DNA of 64,000 nucleotides from Haliclystus octoradiatus (Eukaryota; Cnidaria; Staurozoa; Stauromedusae; Haliclystidae). Position 1 is the stretch's first letter; each line of letters starts with the position of its first letter. Shown here piece after piece: positions 35,471-47,437 of the stretch. The position numbers and the translations under genes are program-made. Where the stretch lies: positions 11,029,380-11,093,379 of the forward strand of contig OU744450.1 of NCBI GenBank assembly GCA_916610825.1, given 5' to 3'. The notes below the pieces were generated by a model. It searched no databases. It saw nothing but the letters and a program-made list of their open reading frames with translations, and was not told the DNA's origin.

Positions 35471-36627
35471 ACAACTTCCAAGTATTCTCGGATACAGAGA
35501 AATTGGAACTGCTCTTTTCTCAAACAGAGTTACAAATACACAAACTGTTGGGAAGATTTCTCCACGAATCTCTGCAAATGCGCTATAAATGATTTACAAT
35601 AGTTATGTACATTTTGGAATGAAATGACACATGTTGCGATAACTTTACAACTTTTTAGTGATTAAATAGTATCATAATAATTGCTATTTAGAAGCGACAT
35701 TGAAAAATAGGTTCTTATAACCACTCTGCTAAAACAAACATTAAATATACCTACACATATCGATTAACAATATACTAATATTAAATAATATTTACCACAC
35801 ACCTGTATCTATGTAAACTGGTACATTGGTATTAAATCAAAACAAAAATCTATCAAACATCAGCATCATCGGCATTATCATCATCATAGACCGAGCGCGT
35901 AAGACATTTTATCACAGATTCGAGTAGCTGAAGCTAAGTGATGAAGAATTTTGACAGAGATTTTTTTAGCTTGAACGCATATGCATACACCTTTTGAACA
36001 CCTTTCTGCTTGAAACGAGTTCACTTTGCCGAGAAACACATGAGACACAAAGACATTTAGTAGTTGAAATAGTGTTTCTTTGTAGAAAAAGGATAAAGCA
36101 TCTGAAAAAATAATTGCAAAATTTGAGGTGACACTTAATGGAGGTGGCGTTTACGTAAAACAGCGGGTGCACAGTCCAAACCGCAAACAGTGGAGGATGA
36201 TTGAGACATTTTAGACAGAAAAAATAAAAAAAAAATAAAAAAACCCTTGTATTTCATGAACTTCTTAATAAATTATATTTAATTCAATCAGCAGAAGTGT
36301 CCTGGACGTATGGGCATAGCTACGTTGGACCTTAAAAACTTTTGATTTCGTGCGAAAGGAGATATGATTTTGTATAGTTCTGACTTCACCTTACTTCTAT
36401 AGCAAACCTTCTTGTCGTTCTGACTGTGGATCTGAGCTTGGAAAACAGTGAAAGATATATCAGCTATACAAATCTGCGTTAAAAGTTTTCATGTCAAGCG
36501 CACTTTAAAATCAACAAAATAGAAACAAAATGGCCTTCATAGAAAGCAAGCTTTCGTAGCAATACCCTTTACTTGAAATCTGCAACAAGAAAACGCAATT
36601 AAGTCTAATCCAAATCAGAAATTGAAC

Positions 36628-37190
36628 TTAAAGGCTGGTTTCCAATAGAAGAAAATTTTGCTGAAGCGAAATTTTCGTGAGGACTTTCGAGGCAAAGATT
36701 TCGATGCATGATTTCCATTACAGATGCGTGATTTTTTTTGGAACATTAAACTTTTTTAAATCCATCAGGGGACTGCGAACAGCAGAGTGTTTTTATTTTT
36801 GAAACTTCGAATGCTTGAAGGATGGTTTCCACTAGACAAAATCCGAAGAAGAAAATTATTTGTTAGAACTGTCGCAGCGAAATTTTACTGCATGATTTCC
36901 AATACTGATGCACGAAACTTATTTGGAAATTTTGTAAATCCATCATGGCAGCTGTGAACTGATAACATGACAACATCCATGCCATTGCTCTGATTGGCTT
37001 CAAGTTTTTTCACCGAAGCGAAACGCAAAAAAGGAGGAACACTTCCAATTGAAAATTTCGCTGAAGCGATTTACAACAGCAGTTCCTTTGTTACTTCAAC
37101 GTCACCCTATGCCTGCGTATTAGCTTATTTCGCCACAAAAATATTTGATGCAGTGAAATTTTTGCATAATGGAAATCAGCGTTAAAACTC
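36628..37190. mobile_element. MITE-like element with imperfect inverted ends
   Basis: The left end (about 36630) reads AAGGCTGGTTTCCAATAG followed by GAAAATTTTGCTGAAGCG. The reverse complement of the right end (about 37150-37185) reads AACGCTGATTTCCATTATG with an AAATTTCACTGCATC continuation. An internal repeat of the end motif (GGATGGTTTCCACTAGAC) lies at about 36827. There is no transposase. Inverted ends plus TA-rich flanks suggest a cut-and-paste non-autonomous element; the superfamily is not assigned. Confidence 0.6.
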
Positions 37191-39202
37191 CCTCCCATTA
37201 TTTCTGTTTGAATCGGTTTTGTTTTGTTGCAAAATAGCAAGTTGCATGTTATGCTGCGATAAAGTATAAAATTTTGTTACTTCAAAAGTAAAAGCTAATT
37301 GGATCCTGTTTACAAATAGTTGCACAATATCTTCTTTTTCTCTCAATCGGTATCTCTAAATAATCTTTATAAATGAGTTACTTGTAAATGAGTATTGTTT
37401 TCGTTGTTGAACAATACTCTTCGCGTTTACTTTCAACTATTTTCTTTCATTTCTATATCTTGTCGTACCTTTTCTTAAACAGATGCAGTGCGTTTTTGCT
37501 GAAAATACCCACTCTTTCTACTCTCTATGATGCAGTTATTTTGTGAGAATCTATCTACGACCATTGTTTTGAAATTCCTAATGTCAAAATATACAATTTT
37601 TCAATTTATAGAACATATAGAAAACAGTTATCCATGTTAAATACCCTTATAAAAAGACTTTGGTTGTTATAAAACATTGAAGGGGCAACATTTACGGTGT
37701 TCGTATGGTCGTAGCCGTCCATAAAGCTGAGCACAATTTTTCATTTGTTAGGGAATTATTATCAGTTAAGTTTTATGTGCATTTGTTATAAAGATTACAT
37801 CATGCTGACGAGACCGTACGTTCGAGTCAAACATGAAGTAATATGTTTATTTATTAGTACAGAGATTCATACCTCAAAAGGATTGTATTGAATTTTTAAT
37901 AATTGAATATTATAGATCGAGAAAGAAGCATTAAAAATATCATCTTTGTAAATTATATGGAGGATGTTTATGACGATTATTATGACTACAATATTATCAT
38001 TATTAGTCATTTGAGATCTATTTTTTTTGAAAAAAAGAACAAAATCCATATGATGACCTCTGCTGTAACCCTATTGTCTCGAGGGAAAATATCAAAGTTC
38101 TACTGTAAAGTATTTTAAGATAACTTCTATCCTGAATTCTTGAGTCTACACAAAAATTAAATGTGTCAATTGTAAATCATAATTCCATCATGTAACGAAG
38201 AAGAAATGAAAATGCATTTCAGTAAAGAAAATTTTTGGAAAAGAGTTTGGTGTCTATCAGTTTTTTGTTTCGGATTGCTATCCACCCATCTTCCTTTGAT
38301 TAAGTTGTCAAATCTACTAACAAAGCAATACACATCTTGGCGCCATTCAGAATTTTTTTTTCGTAGATTTTCTTAGCAGGAAGAGCTCCTAGATCTCCAT
38401 ACAGCATGTTTTCACCATTGAAAAAACAATGTACAGCCAATCAGAAGCCACATACGATGCCTTTTTACTGCTGAAGCAGTGAAATACGATTTCTCCTTCA
38501 CCGAATGTCAGTGTGTAAATCTCTGTACGCATGCGATAAAGTCCATTGCGCAGGGCCCTGGTTGAATGCTGTAAGCTTCATGAAACGTGTCACAAAAGTT
38601 ATTTGACAAGCCCATGACATGGCGAATAAATGCAAACCTCAGTTAGATGTGCTGGCACGGTATATCTACCTCCAACAAGTAACTTTATCACACTGTGATT
38701 TCATGCCTTAGCATTTCTTCGCTGCCTCCTAATGAATCGGCAAGATCTTACAACAACACAATCCCATAACGTATAACAGCATGTGAAAAGAGGTCGCATC
38801 TGATGGGCATCTGATTGACTTTTCACGTTTTTAGGATTTGAGAACGACTTTTAATAAAACATTCCTCTTGCTTGTGTGCAAAGACGCATGCAGATTTCGT
38901 TGAGAAGAACATCCTCTTGTTCACGCATAGACTTTTTCAGCTCGAGCTGCTTAATCACGCTCAGCCGAAAATAGCATTTATCTTGCTGCTGACATATCCA
39001 GAGGCAATTTGCATTGCTCATAAATACAATATAATATCAGGATGTACTTTTTTAGAGTTAACAAGCTCCACTTAAATACTGAATAAATTTAGACCAATTG
39101 CATTGACTCTTTATATTTTTCGATTCCTGACAACCGTCGGAAAAGACAAAAAAAAATCAAAGTTTGCTTATTTCGAATATAAGAACTAATTGGAATACTC
39201 AC
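37191..39202. other. Intronic sequence without recognised features
   Basis: About 2 kb inside the modular gene. Several short frames exist but none has splice context or family motifs. Confidence 0.35.
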
Positions 39203-39372
39203 CTTGAATCGAAATCCTTCAATTTCATTTGAGAAATCTGAATCACGAAAAGTATAAGTTAGATATAACGATGGCCTCCAATAATAATAAATGAAAGTCC
39301 ATCTGCTGTAATCCGTGCCTGTTTTGGAAGCGATCTCAGTTTCCATTCGACCAATCTCATTTATGAAAACAG
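39203..39372 (-). CDS. Internal exon of the modular gene
   Basis: The acceptor TCCATTCTAG and donor AAG/GTGAGT bound a 170-nt exon, phase 1 to 0. It encodes VFINEIGRMETEIA through YTFRDSDFSNEIEGFRFK, aromatic-rich and beta-like, with no cysteine. I do not recognise the domain. Phases join the Ig exon upstream (ends phase 1) and the terminal exon downstream (starts phase 0), which supports a single gene. Confidence 0.6.
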
Positions 39373-41371
39373 CTAGAATGGAATAAAACCTGGGTCATAA
39401 TTGGTATATAAGTGTTTAAGATACAGCTGTATCACCATCACGATTGCATAGATTTATACTATTCATACATATAAAATAATTAATGAAATAAAATAAAATA
39501 TAATAAAATAATTCACTGGCTACATTTAGCATTTTTGAAACAGAAGCCTTCTTTGCGCTTGCTTTATGCGCGAAAGTAGCAAGGAGGAGAAACTCTATAC
39601 AGAAGCAAAATACACTGCGAGTGATTCCAGCTCTTGAGTATCACACAGGATTTCAGCAATGTGTTCATAAAACAAACGCATAACTCCAGAAATTAAGTCA
39701 AAGAATAAAACGTCTCTTTCCTGCTCAGAATTTCGGGTGATGGCGTGTATGTAGGTCCATCTAAGGAGATCTATCGAACGAAACTCTGATTAAAACCACG
39801 TAATCGCCCAACCCTTCTATGTAGCACTCTTACTGCTTAGGCCTGCTTATATAACGGAAGTAATTGTTATTCTGACATCGCCCTTTTCTGTATGTAATTC
39901 CTATGTATAATTTGTAATATAATATGTTGATCTGTGATCTCCGTTAAGATCGGAGTAGTTAATTGTGATTTAAAAGAAATAATCACTACCAATCTGTTAT
40001 TCCGTGATTCTGGAAGCTATAACCAAGATATTTATATAATCGTTTTTTAGAATGTTTTCTTGGTAATGTAGTTGAATTTATTACTAATTAAACTTGTCGA
40101 TTTAATTTATATTTGAAATGGGTGATCTATTGCAAAATTATCTTCAAATCAGTGACAATAAATTATTGAGCTTTACCAGTAAACATAATAAAATGAAATT
40201 AAATTTCGGGTAATACAACAATTGCAGTGCGCAGATTTTAGACTTTCGCCAAATAAGAGTTTAGTCTGCACGCAGGCTAAGTCGTGGTGTAACAGCCAGT
40301 TCTTATGCTTTTCCGCTGAGTTGACGTGGTGAATGACAGTAACATTTACAGAATGAAAGGATAGCCACGATAAATAGACACAATTTGAGACGATAACGAT
40401 ACTATATGTTGTTTTCGTTGATAAAGTAACGTTTTTATATGGTTTGTAAAATGATTTTTCGATTTACCGAGGTTTATAAGTGTCAGTATGATCTGTGTGA
40501 GACGTTTACTTGGCAACACCTCCACGAATCCATTCCTGAACAGCAAACACAAGGAATTGGAAAGCAAATGCTGCTCGAAAGTTTTACGTGCTTTATGGTA
40601 TTGTACAACAAAGCAGGTTGCCTCATCCATCAGATGCTATACTAAATGGTGTTGAAACCGACGCTAAATACGCAAAATAACTCCGTTAAGTAAACAGTAT
40701 TGAAAATATTTAGAACATTTTTCTAAATCCAAGCACTTGAATCTGGTGTAAAATTCGAACATTAGGATATAAGATATAATGTAATCCATCTGTATAATTG
40801 TTTTGGTAATAGTATTATTATAAGTATGAGTACAGTATTTGTAATTTTTTTTTAGTTGTGTTCAAAACTATCACTAGTCTTGATTGAAACGTCCTTCTTA
40901 ATAAGATATATTGCTTTGTTATCAATTGTTTTTGATGTGAAATGTATGCTAGTTGTAACTTGTAAGTCTGGTGATTAAGACATTGGTTAGGTTTGAAATA
41001 CTTGACTGTACTGATAATATCGATAAATGAAATTTAAATTAAAGTTTTGCGAAGATCTGCTACAAATAGAGTTAAAAATATTGGTTGGTAAAAACGTTGT
41101 GATATCATTCATCTACAAATCAACGCCACCTAAAAGAGATTATAATATTTAAGTTAACAGTTACTGATAGGCTATAGAGCGTGTTCCTCTACGTCATCAA
41201 TTATCGTCATTACAATTCGTGACTATTCGTTATTACCCTGACTGATTTTATTATGATATTATAAATTGATCTTATATACAAGTCATGTAAGGTCGATGAA
41301 ATGTTCTGTATCAGGATTTTGTGGTTTACATGTACAAGAGACATACTATATCGGAAGATTAAATAGCTTAC
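39373..41371. other. Intron of the modular gene
   Basis: 2.0 kb between two phase-compatible exons. No repeats or genes were recognised. Confidence 0.4.
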
Positions 41372-41641
41372 CTGGTTTAACAGTTATGGGTTTTTCTTCC
41401 ACTAGAGTTTCGCAAGTGGGTACACTATCATAACTTGCAGTACATGTGATCACTGCACCATTATCCTCCATGGCTGGTATGAAACTTGTTGGATCCGCAA
41501 TTATTGTTGGTGACCCATCTGAAGGACGTTTTATTCTAAGCTCCAAAGTTGCTAAAGCACTATTTACTGTACAATCAAATGATGTAGAACTGCCAGTATA
41601 GATGCAATGTGAAGGATCATTGAATGTCATTGTACCACAAT
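41372..41641 (-). CDS. Ig-like domain exon of the modular gene
   Basis: The acceptor ...TTTTACTGCAG and donor CCAG/GTAAGC bound a 270-nt exon in phase 1-1, the usual phase for shuffled extracellular modules. The peptide contains STSFDCTVN and MEDNGAVITCTASYD, matching the strand-B and strand-F cysteines of an Ig-like domain with its D-x-G-x-x-x-x-C context. Two further cysteines occur near the ends (DPSHCIY, VPTCETL). The classic strand-C Trp is not evident. The exon is symmetric and phase-matched to its neighbours. Confidence 0.7.
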
Positions 41642-41714
41642 CTGCAGTAAAAAAAAGAAAGTATAACGTTAATTTTTACAAAGATAAGTTAAATATATCT
41701 ATCATTTTATCTGG

Positions 41715-42195
41715 CAATTAGTGCAGGTCCACCTTGTGTGATAAAACTTTCAGATCATTAAATAGCATAAATAAATATACCATTGACTAAGCTGACTATC
41801 ACTGTATAATACGGAAATTGAACTTTGGAGGAGAAAATGAGCACAATACGCATTGAAACGATATACAATTAATCGAGACATCTTAATCATTTCCTTCATA
41901 AAAATTTTATTTAGTTCACATCAATTGAGTCACTTGAAACGTATAGAGGCCGCCGGTCAATTTTATGCATTTCACGTAGCTATATCTACATAAGAAAAAA
42001 TTTATTTCATGTGCTGAGAGGAAGCCAGAACACATTAATTATTACAAATACTCAGTCAAATTCCGAAATCTGAAATTATCCATAAAAAATCACTTCAAAT
42101 CCGATCCGATCCAAAGACCTAAAATATCAAACCCAATCTGACCTGATACGATCGGATCACATTGGGTTCGAATTCACAAATCTTTATTGCAATAT
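41715..42195. repeat. Fragment of the 3.05-kb repeat (copy C, 5' part)
   Basis: Aligns to the first ~460 bp of copies A and B (shared AAAACTTTCAGATCA, GTATAATACGGA, CACTTCAAATCCGATC). It stops at a TATATA microsatellite next to the Penelope-like cluster. It is more diverged than A or B. Confidence 0.75.
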
Positions 42196-42229
42196 ATATA
42201 TATATATATATATGTAGATATAAAATAAG

Positions 42230-42275
42230 AAAAGAGACGTTTTCTCCGTTACTCGAAGTTTCGCGCTGTTATATA
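42230..42275 (-). ncRNA. Decayed hammerhead-like motif in a Penelope-type end
   Basis: On the minus strand GCGCGAAACTTCGAGTAAC matches the 3' half of the hammerhead motifs nearby (stem II end, GAAAC, minimal stem III, GUA cleavage triplet). The CUGAUGA half has been replaced by TATATA sequence. Confidence 0.45.
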
Positions 42276-42393
42276 TGTATATATAATATGTTTCAAATTT
42301 AATAAAAATTTAAAAGTATTGGCAGGTGAACAGTGCTGAATGCTTGTAAATAGCAGAGCGGTAAATAATAATAGAGTCAAGAAAGACACACCA

Positions 42394-42445
42394 TTTTTGC
42401 TGTTACTTGAAGTTTCACGTTGTTAAGCGATTATCAGACAGAATA
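42394..42445 (-). ncRNA. Hammerhead-ribozyme-like motif 1
   Basis: On the minus strand: stem I TATTCTGT, core CTGATAA (consensus CUGAUGA with one change), a stem II region, then GAAAC, a minimal stem III (ACT...AGT), GUA, and the stem I partner ACAGCAAA. The changed core base predicts loss of activity. Confidence 0.6.
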
Positions 42446-42686
42446 CAATTAAAAACATACATCCATAAAACCTATAGGTAAACATATTTAATATCAGTGC
42501 TTATTGTTATTTATTGTAATGGTTTCTATTGTTAATATTTAATCTATTGTTATTACATTTCCGTATGCTTGATCACGTTTTGGATGTTTTAAAATTTGAA
42601 AGGTAAAATTTGTTTTCATGGCGGCATTTGGATATTAGTTCTGATCTTTTGTTGATTAAGGCTTCCTTTGAGCAAATTATATTATA

Positions 42687-42910
42687 TTATTCAGCCAGGC
42701 AGAGAAAACAACGCTTTGATTTGTTACTGTATGCAGCAGCCTTGCGTAAGATTGACCATTCAATCTGGTAAAACAGCTTGTTGTCTTTGGCTTGCCAAAT
42801 GTATTTTGAAAGTTGGGTGTTCAATTCATAATTTCTGTTTCTGAAAGACAGCATATGCTTTGTGTAGCGATCCTTGAAGCTACCTTCAATCAAGTCAACG
42901 AAATTAATAC
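42687..42910 (-). pseudogene. Penelope-like GIY-YIG endonuclease fragment, inverted
   Basis: The minus-strand frame holds VDLIEGSFKDRYTKHMLSF, QLSKYIWQAKDNK, IEWSILRKAAAYS and CFLCLAE, the C-terminal GIY-YIG domain of the element family at 42.9-44.6 kb. It is cut at about 42905, where it abuts the plus-strand reverse transcriptase head-to-head. Confidence 0.8.
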
Positions 42911-42916
42911 AGAGAG

Positions 42917-44592
42917 GCCAAGCAGATAAGCAAAGAGTTAAAAATCGACAAGAGAGTGAAAAGCATTGCACAGAAACCAGCGTTCATAACGCTGATAGAT
43001 CACAAAGAAAACTTTCAAAACAACCCATCATGTCGACTAATTAATCCAGCAAAAAGCGAAATCGGGATTGTCAGCAAGAAGCTGCTAGAGAAAATTATCA
43101 TTAATGTAAAGACAACTACAAAAGTAAACCAATGGAAGAACTCCTTTTCTGTTATTAATTGGTTCAAGAATTTAAGGGACAAGCAAAAATTATCATTTAT
43201 GGTTTTTGACATAGAAAATTTCTATCTGACAATATCGGAAACTCTATTGAAAAAAGCAATCGATTACGCCAGAAAATTCACACTGATATCGGATTAAGAT
43301 ATTAGAATCATAATGCACGCCAGGAAATCAGTCTTATTTAGCAAAGGAGCAGCATGGACAAAGAAAGGAAATGATAGCCTTTTCGATGTAACAATGGGCA
43401 GTTTCGATGGGGCTGAAGTTTGCGAGCTAGTAGGACTTTATATTCTTGATAAACTTGGGAAAATTTTTGGGAAGGAGTACATTGGCCTGTACAGAGACGA
43501 TGGCCTTGCAATCTTAAAGATTAAATACGGACCAAAGCAGAGAGGCTTAAGAAAAAATTAATAAAACTATTTAAAGAGAGTGGCCTAAAGATTACAACTA
43601 AATGCAAATTGAAATCTGTCGATTATTTGGATGTCAATTTCAACCTACAAATTGGCACCTTTCAACCATATCGGAAACCTAACGACGACCCACTATACAT
43701 CAACATCAAGTCTAACCATCCACCAACAATCCTAAAACACATACCTATCGGCCTTAATCAAAGAATATCTGATTTGTCATCCAACAACACTATTTTCGAA
43801 AATATTAAAATCAGCTATGAGAACGCCCTTATTGAAAGTGGCCACGACACAAATTTTGCTTATCAACCAAGACACGAACGACCAATTACCAGCAACAAGC
43901 GAAACAGGAGCAGAAATATCAAATGGTTTAATCCGTCCTATAATAAAAGTGTCAGAACAAATATCGGCCGAACATTTCTAAACCTTTCCATTAAAAAACA
44001 CTTTCCAAAGTCGAACGAGTTAAGCAAAATATTCAACGCCAACACTGTTAAAGTTAGCTACAGCTGCACCTCAAACATGAAGACCATTATAACCAACCAT
44101 AACAACGAAATAATTAACAGAGAAAAGAAAAATCAGCAGGCTTGTACTAAACAATGCAACTGTAGGGTAAAACGGCCTTGCCCATTTAACAATGAATGCC
44201 TCACAGAAAACCTCGTTTACAAGGCAAAAGTTACTACGACAGCTGATCAGGAAGGTCAAAATTACATCGGTTTGACGGAGGGAACCTTCAAACAAAGATA
44301 CACTCAGCATATGATGTCATTCAAACACAGAAAATATATTAACAGCACACAACTTTCGAAATACATTTGGAGACTAAAAGATAGGATAGAAAACTACAAA
44401 ATTGAATGGAGCTGCCTAGCTAAAGCGAAAGCATACAGCAATATATCAAAAAATGCCATCTATGCCTAATTGAAAAGTACCACATCATTTCCACTAAAGA
44501 TGATCTATTGAATAAAAAGTCTGAACTCATTTCCAAATGTAGACATGAGAATAAATTTTACCTAACTAATTATACATCCGTGAAAACATAAT
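42917..44592 (+). pseudogene. Penelope-like retroelement: reverse transcriptase plus GIY-YIG endonuclease
   Basis: Successive frames carry reverse transcriptase blocks: CRLINPAKSEIGIVSKK (fingers), FMVFDIENFYLTISE (motif A, about 43197-43240), [18 protein letters not shown], and the catalytic [11 protein letters not shown] (about 43490). A connector ends in the Cys-rich CNCRVKRPCPFNNECL (about 44157-44204). A GIY-YIG-type domain follows: LVYKAKV, NYIGLTEGTFKQRYTQH (with the conserved Arg), KYIWRLKD, IEWS. The last C--C segment (CHLCLIEKYHIIS) is reached only after a frame change near 44453. Breaks at 43295-43312, about 43561 and 44453 make it non-functional. RT plus C-terminal GIY-YIG is the Penelope-like architecture; the subfamily is not assigned. 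It lies in an intron of the modular gene. Confidence 0.82.
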
Positions 44593-44989
44593 ATATATTT
44601 TCAAATTTATTTATGCAGATGATAACTAACCAAGCGATAATAGGATATAACAACAATGCAATTTATTTCTAGCATCAAAATCCTTTGTTCTGTTAAACAA
44701 TAACAGGTTTGTAAATCGATATAGGCGGAACTGTATGTTTTTCATTAATTAGTTTATTTGTCTGATGATTGCGTAAGCATGAAACTATTAGTAACAATTA
44801 TGAATGTGTAGTCTTTGACTCCTTTTATTATATTTAGCTCTGTCAAATGATATCGAGCACTATTTTTTGCTATTAGATAATATCTAATATTTATATATTT
44901 ATATTTTTAATATAATGTTATTTTATATATGTAGATAGATAATATAATATACGAGTTTTAGTAGAAGGTGTATGATTGTAGCAATAATG
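44593..44989. repeat. Penelope-like 3' tail with hammerhead motif
   Basis: Contains GTCTGATGATTGC...GCATGAAAC followed by TGACTCC and the TGCTATTAGATAATATCTAAT hairpin. The same tail block recurs at about 46000, 46180 and 47070. Confidence 0.7.
44753..44800 (+). ncRNA. Hammerhead-ribozyme-like motif 2
   Basis: Stem I TTTGT pairs with ACAA. The core CTGATGA (44762-44768) is intact. Stem II TGC/GCA is closed by a GTAA tetraloop. GAAAC (44781-44785) follows, then a 3-bp stem III ACT-ATT-AGT and A as the cleavage base. All conserved core bases are present. Confidence 0.7.
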
Positions 44990-45495
44990 AAATTAATTCT
45001 AGATGTCTCGATAGTGATTTTTAGGCCGTTGGTTTTGAATATTTTTGTAATTCATTTTCGTATTCGTTCTGCTTGAGGGAAAAAGGTATTTTCAGCAATT
45101 AATGACCGTCGTCTCTGCAATGACTGATCGTTTTTCTTTGTCCAAGCAGTATTTTTGTTAAACAGAAGAGATTTTTGCTCGTGCATAATAATTTGTAGAT
45201 CTGTTTGATTAATTGTAGTGAATTGTTTAGCATAGATAATGGCGGTAAGTAGTAGTTTCTCTGTTATGGTAGTGTAGAAGTTTTCAATGTCAATTATACT
45301 GCAAATACAAGTTTGTACTTATTGTGGATTCCCTTGAACCAGTTTAGTTTGTCTTTTTACTGATGATTTTGTCCACAACTGTACTGATAACGATTTCTAT
45401 TTGGGATTTAGCAGGGCTAAGGAGCCTGCAAGTCGATTTGCTGGTGAATTTGTCCTTGTTTTCTTTTATTGTGATAAATGCCTGTTTCCCTGTTT
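44990..45495 (-). pseudogene. Penelope-like reverse transcriptase fragment, inverted
   Basis: Reading leftwards from about 45490: STCRLLSPAKSQIEIV, then LQIIMHEQKSLLFNKNTAWTKK, collinear with the 42.9-kb copy. After that the frame jumps over the segment between the FDVT block and the YRDD motif, an internal deletion of the catalytic core. Many stops. Confidence 0.7.
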
Positions 45496-45950
45496 GAAAA
45501 ATGGGGCCTTATTTGACGTTACCGTGGGGAGCTACGATGGGGGAGAAATCTGTAAACTTGTTGGACTATTCCTACTAAGTACGATCACGAAAAGATATGG
45601 TAAAGGAGACAACGGTCTTTGCAAAGACGATGGGCATGCATTACTGAAAAATACTTTTGGCCACAAGCAGAACGAATACGAAAGTAAATTTTAAAAATAT
45701 TTTTATAACATGGAGACAATTCTGAGAAGCCACAACAGAAAATTATTGAACGTCGTCAACAGATAACAAGAAACAAATAATGCAATTACCGTTAAAAAAT
45801 AAGCTGCCCTCTTGACAACAGATGCTTGACAACCAGCATAGTATATACAATGCAAGTGTCACTATACCCGAGGACCCAAATGGGTATAACTACATTGGCC
45901 TGTCTGGAGGAACTTTCGAAGATAGGTTTACCAAACACAAGTCATAATTT
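45496..45950 (+). pseudogene. Penelope-like RT and GIY-YIG fragments
   Basis: NGALFDVTVGSYDGGEICKL and GLCKDDGHALLKNTFG (about 45500-45670) are the RT catalytic region, with the first residue of the RDD motif changed to K. From about 45838, SVTIPEDPNGYNYIGLSGG and FEDRFTKH represent the GIY-YIG domain. It is broken, and abuts the inverted fragment at 44990-45495. Confidence 0.75.
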
Positions 45951-45996
45951 CCCAACAAAAAATATGAAAACTGCAGTGAATTATCTGTCTGAAGAG

Positions 45997-46046
45997 ATTT
46001 CTGTCTGATGATTGCTATGGAAGCATGAAACGTAAATAACAGTATA
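45997..46046 (+). ncRNA. Hammerhead-ribozyme-like motif 3
   Basis: Stem I ATTTCTGT and ACAGTAT, intact CTGATGA (46005-46011), stem II TGCT-ATGGA-AGCA, and GAAAC. Stem III (ACGTAAATA) is degenerate, so activity is doubtful. Confidence 0.65.
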
Positions 46047-46178
46047 AGAATGTTAGGTCTCTGGCTCCTTTCTATTCTATTATTATTATTTATTATTATT
46101 TACAGCTCTACCATTTATTACATTGAGCACTATATTATTTGCTATTAGATAACATCTAATAATAATAAATACAGTAAT

Positions 46179-46230
46179 AAAATCCGTCTGAAGATCGCTG
46201 TGAAAAGCGTGAAACTTGAGTAACAGTAAA
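46179..46230 (+). ncRNA. Hammerhead-ribozyme-like motif 4
   Basis: Core CTGAAGA (one change from CTGATGA, at the variable seventh-position region), stem II CGCT-GTGAAA-AGCG, GAAAC, a short stem III ACT-TG-AGT, cleavage A, then ACAGTAAA. Stem II CGCT/AGCG versus TGCT/AGCA in neighbouring motifs is a compensatory base-pair change. Confidence 0.68.
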
Positions 46231-46379
46231 GAATGTGTATTCTTTGACTCTTTCGCCATATTATTATTATTTACCGCTCTGTCAAATGAAGACATAGAGC
46301 CCTATATTATCTGCTATTACATAACATAAATTTTATTAAATTCAGTAATATGTATAAACAGAAAACTATTTATTTATCT

Positions 46380-46912
46380 ATCTATTTAAATAAACTAGTC
46401 ACAGTTATTACTAATCACAACAATAAGGTAACAAGAACTGAACAGCTTAATAATAACAGAACGAAATTATGCAACTGCAGATCAAAGCCTCATGTCCACT
46501 GAACAAGAAATGTCTAACAAAAATTTTAATCTACAAGGCCAAAGTCACAACAGCTGAAGACAAAGACGGAAATAATTACATCATTTTGACTGAAGGGACT
46601 TTTAAACAGAGTTATACCCAACATATTACGACCTTCAGACACAGCAAGTATTCAACAAGCAGGCAACTCTCTAACTACATTTGTAACCTTAAACATAACC
46701 ATATTGATTACTGAATTGAATGGACGTCTATTTCAACGGCAAACGCTTACAGCAGCAAAACAAAGAAATGTCAACTATGTATTGCAGAAAAGTTCCATAT
46801 TATTAGTGCAAAAGAAATTCTATTGAACACTAGATCAGAACTTACATCTAAATGTAGACATAAAAACAAATTCTACTTAGCAAACTATAAATCAACAAAA
46901 ACATAATGTAAT
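46380..46912 (+). pseudogene. Penelope-like GIY-YIG fragment
   Basis: KASCPLNKKCLTKILIYKAKV, NYIILTEGTFKQSYTQH (Arg of the active site replaced by Ser), QLSNYICNLK, a stop, then IEWTSISTANAYS and CQLCIAEKFHIIS to the end, parallel to the 44.2-44.6 kb copy. It is inactive. Confidence 0.78.
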
Positions 46913-47071
46913 ATTAATTTAACAATTAGGAAGATATAATGATCAACTCCACCACATTTAACAATTTAGCGACAATTCTAGTGACAATAGCCTTTGTCAT
47001 GCAAAACATTACCTGCGACAATTATATTTATCTGAATATGAGGTACTTCTGTATATTTTTTCATCAATAGT

Positions 47072-47126
47072 TTTATTTCTGTCTGATGATTGCTATAAAA
47101 GCATGAAACTTAAAGTTACTGTATAA
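47072..47126 (+). ncRNA. Hammerhead-ribozyme-like motif 5
   Basis: Stem I TTTCTGT, intact CTGATGA (47083-47089), stem II TGCT-ATAAA-AGCA, GAAAC, stem III ACTT-A-AAGT, then ACTGTAT. The stem I partner carries a mismatch relative to the ACAGTA form seen in other copies. Confidence 0.65.
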
Positions 47127-47437
47127 GAATGTGTGGTCTCTGACTCCTTTCTATTTCTATTATAATTATTTACAGCTCTGCCATTTATGACATTAAGCAT
47201 TATATTCTTTGCTATTAGATAACATCTAATAATAAACAGAAAACTATGCAGTTTTAATTGTACATCACGAAAATTGTGTAAATGTATGAAGATGTCTATA
47301 AACTTTCAAAATTATCGTCACTGTCATTACTGCTGCAATCACACCCGCAGTTATCATTGCACGGCTCTATGATGATTGATATTCAGGAATTCTAGTTTTT
47401 TCCTTGTTCTCTTCCTCTTCAACCTGTACAAGATTAC

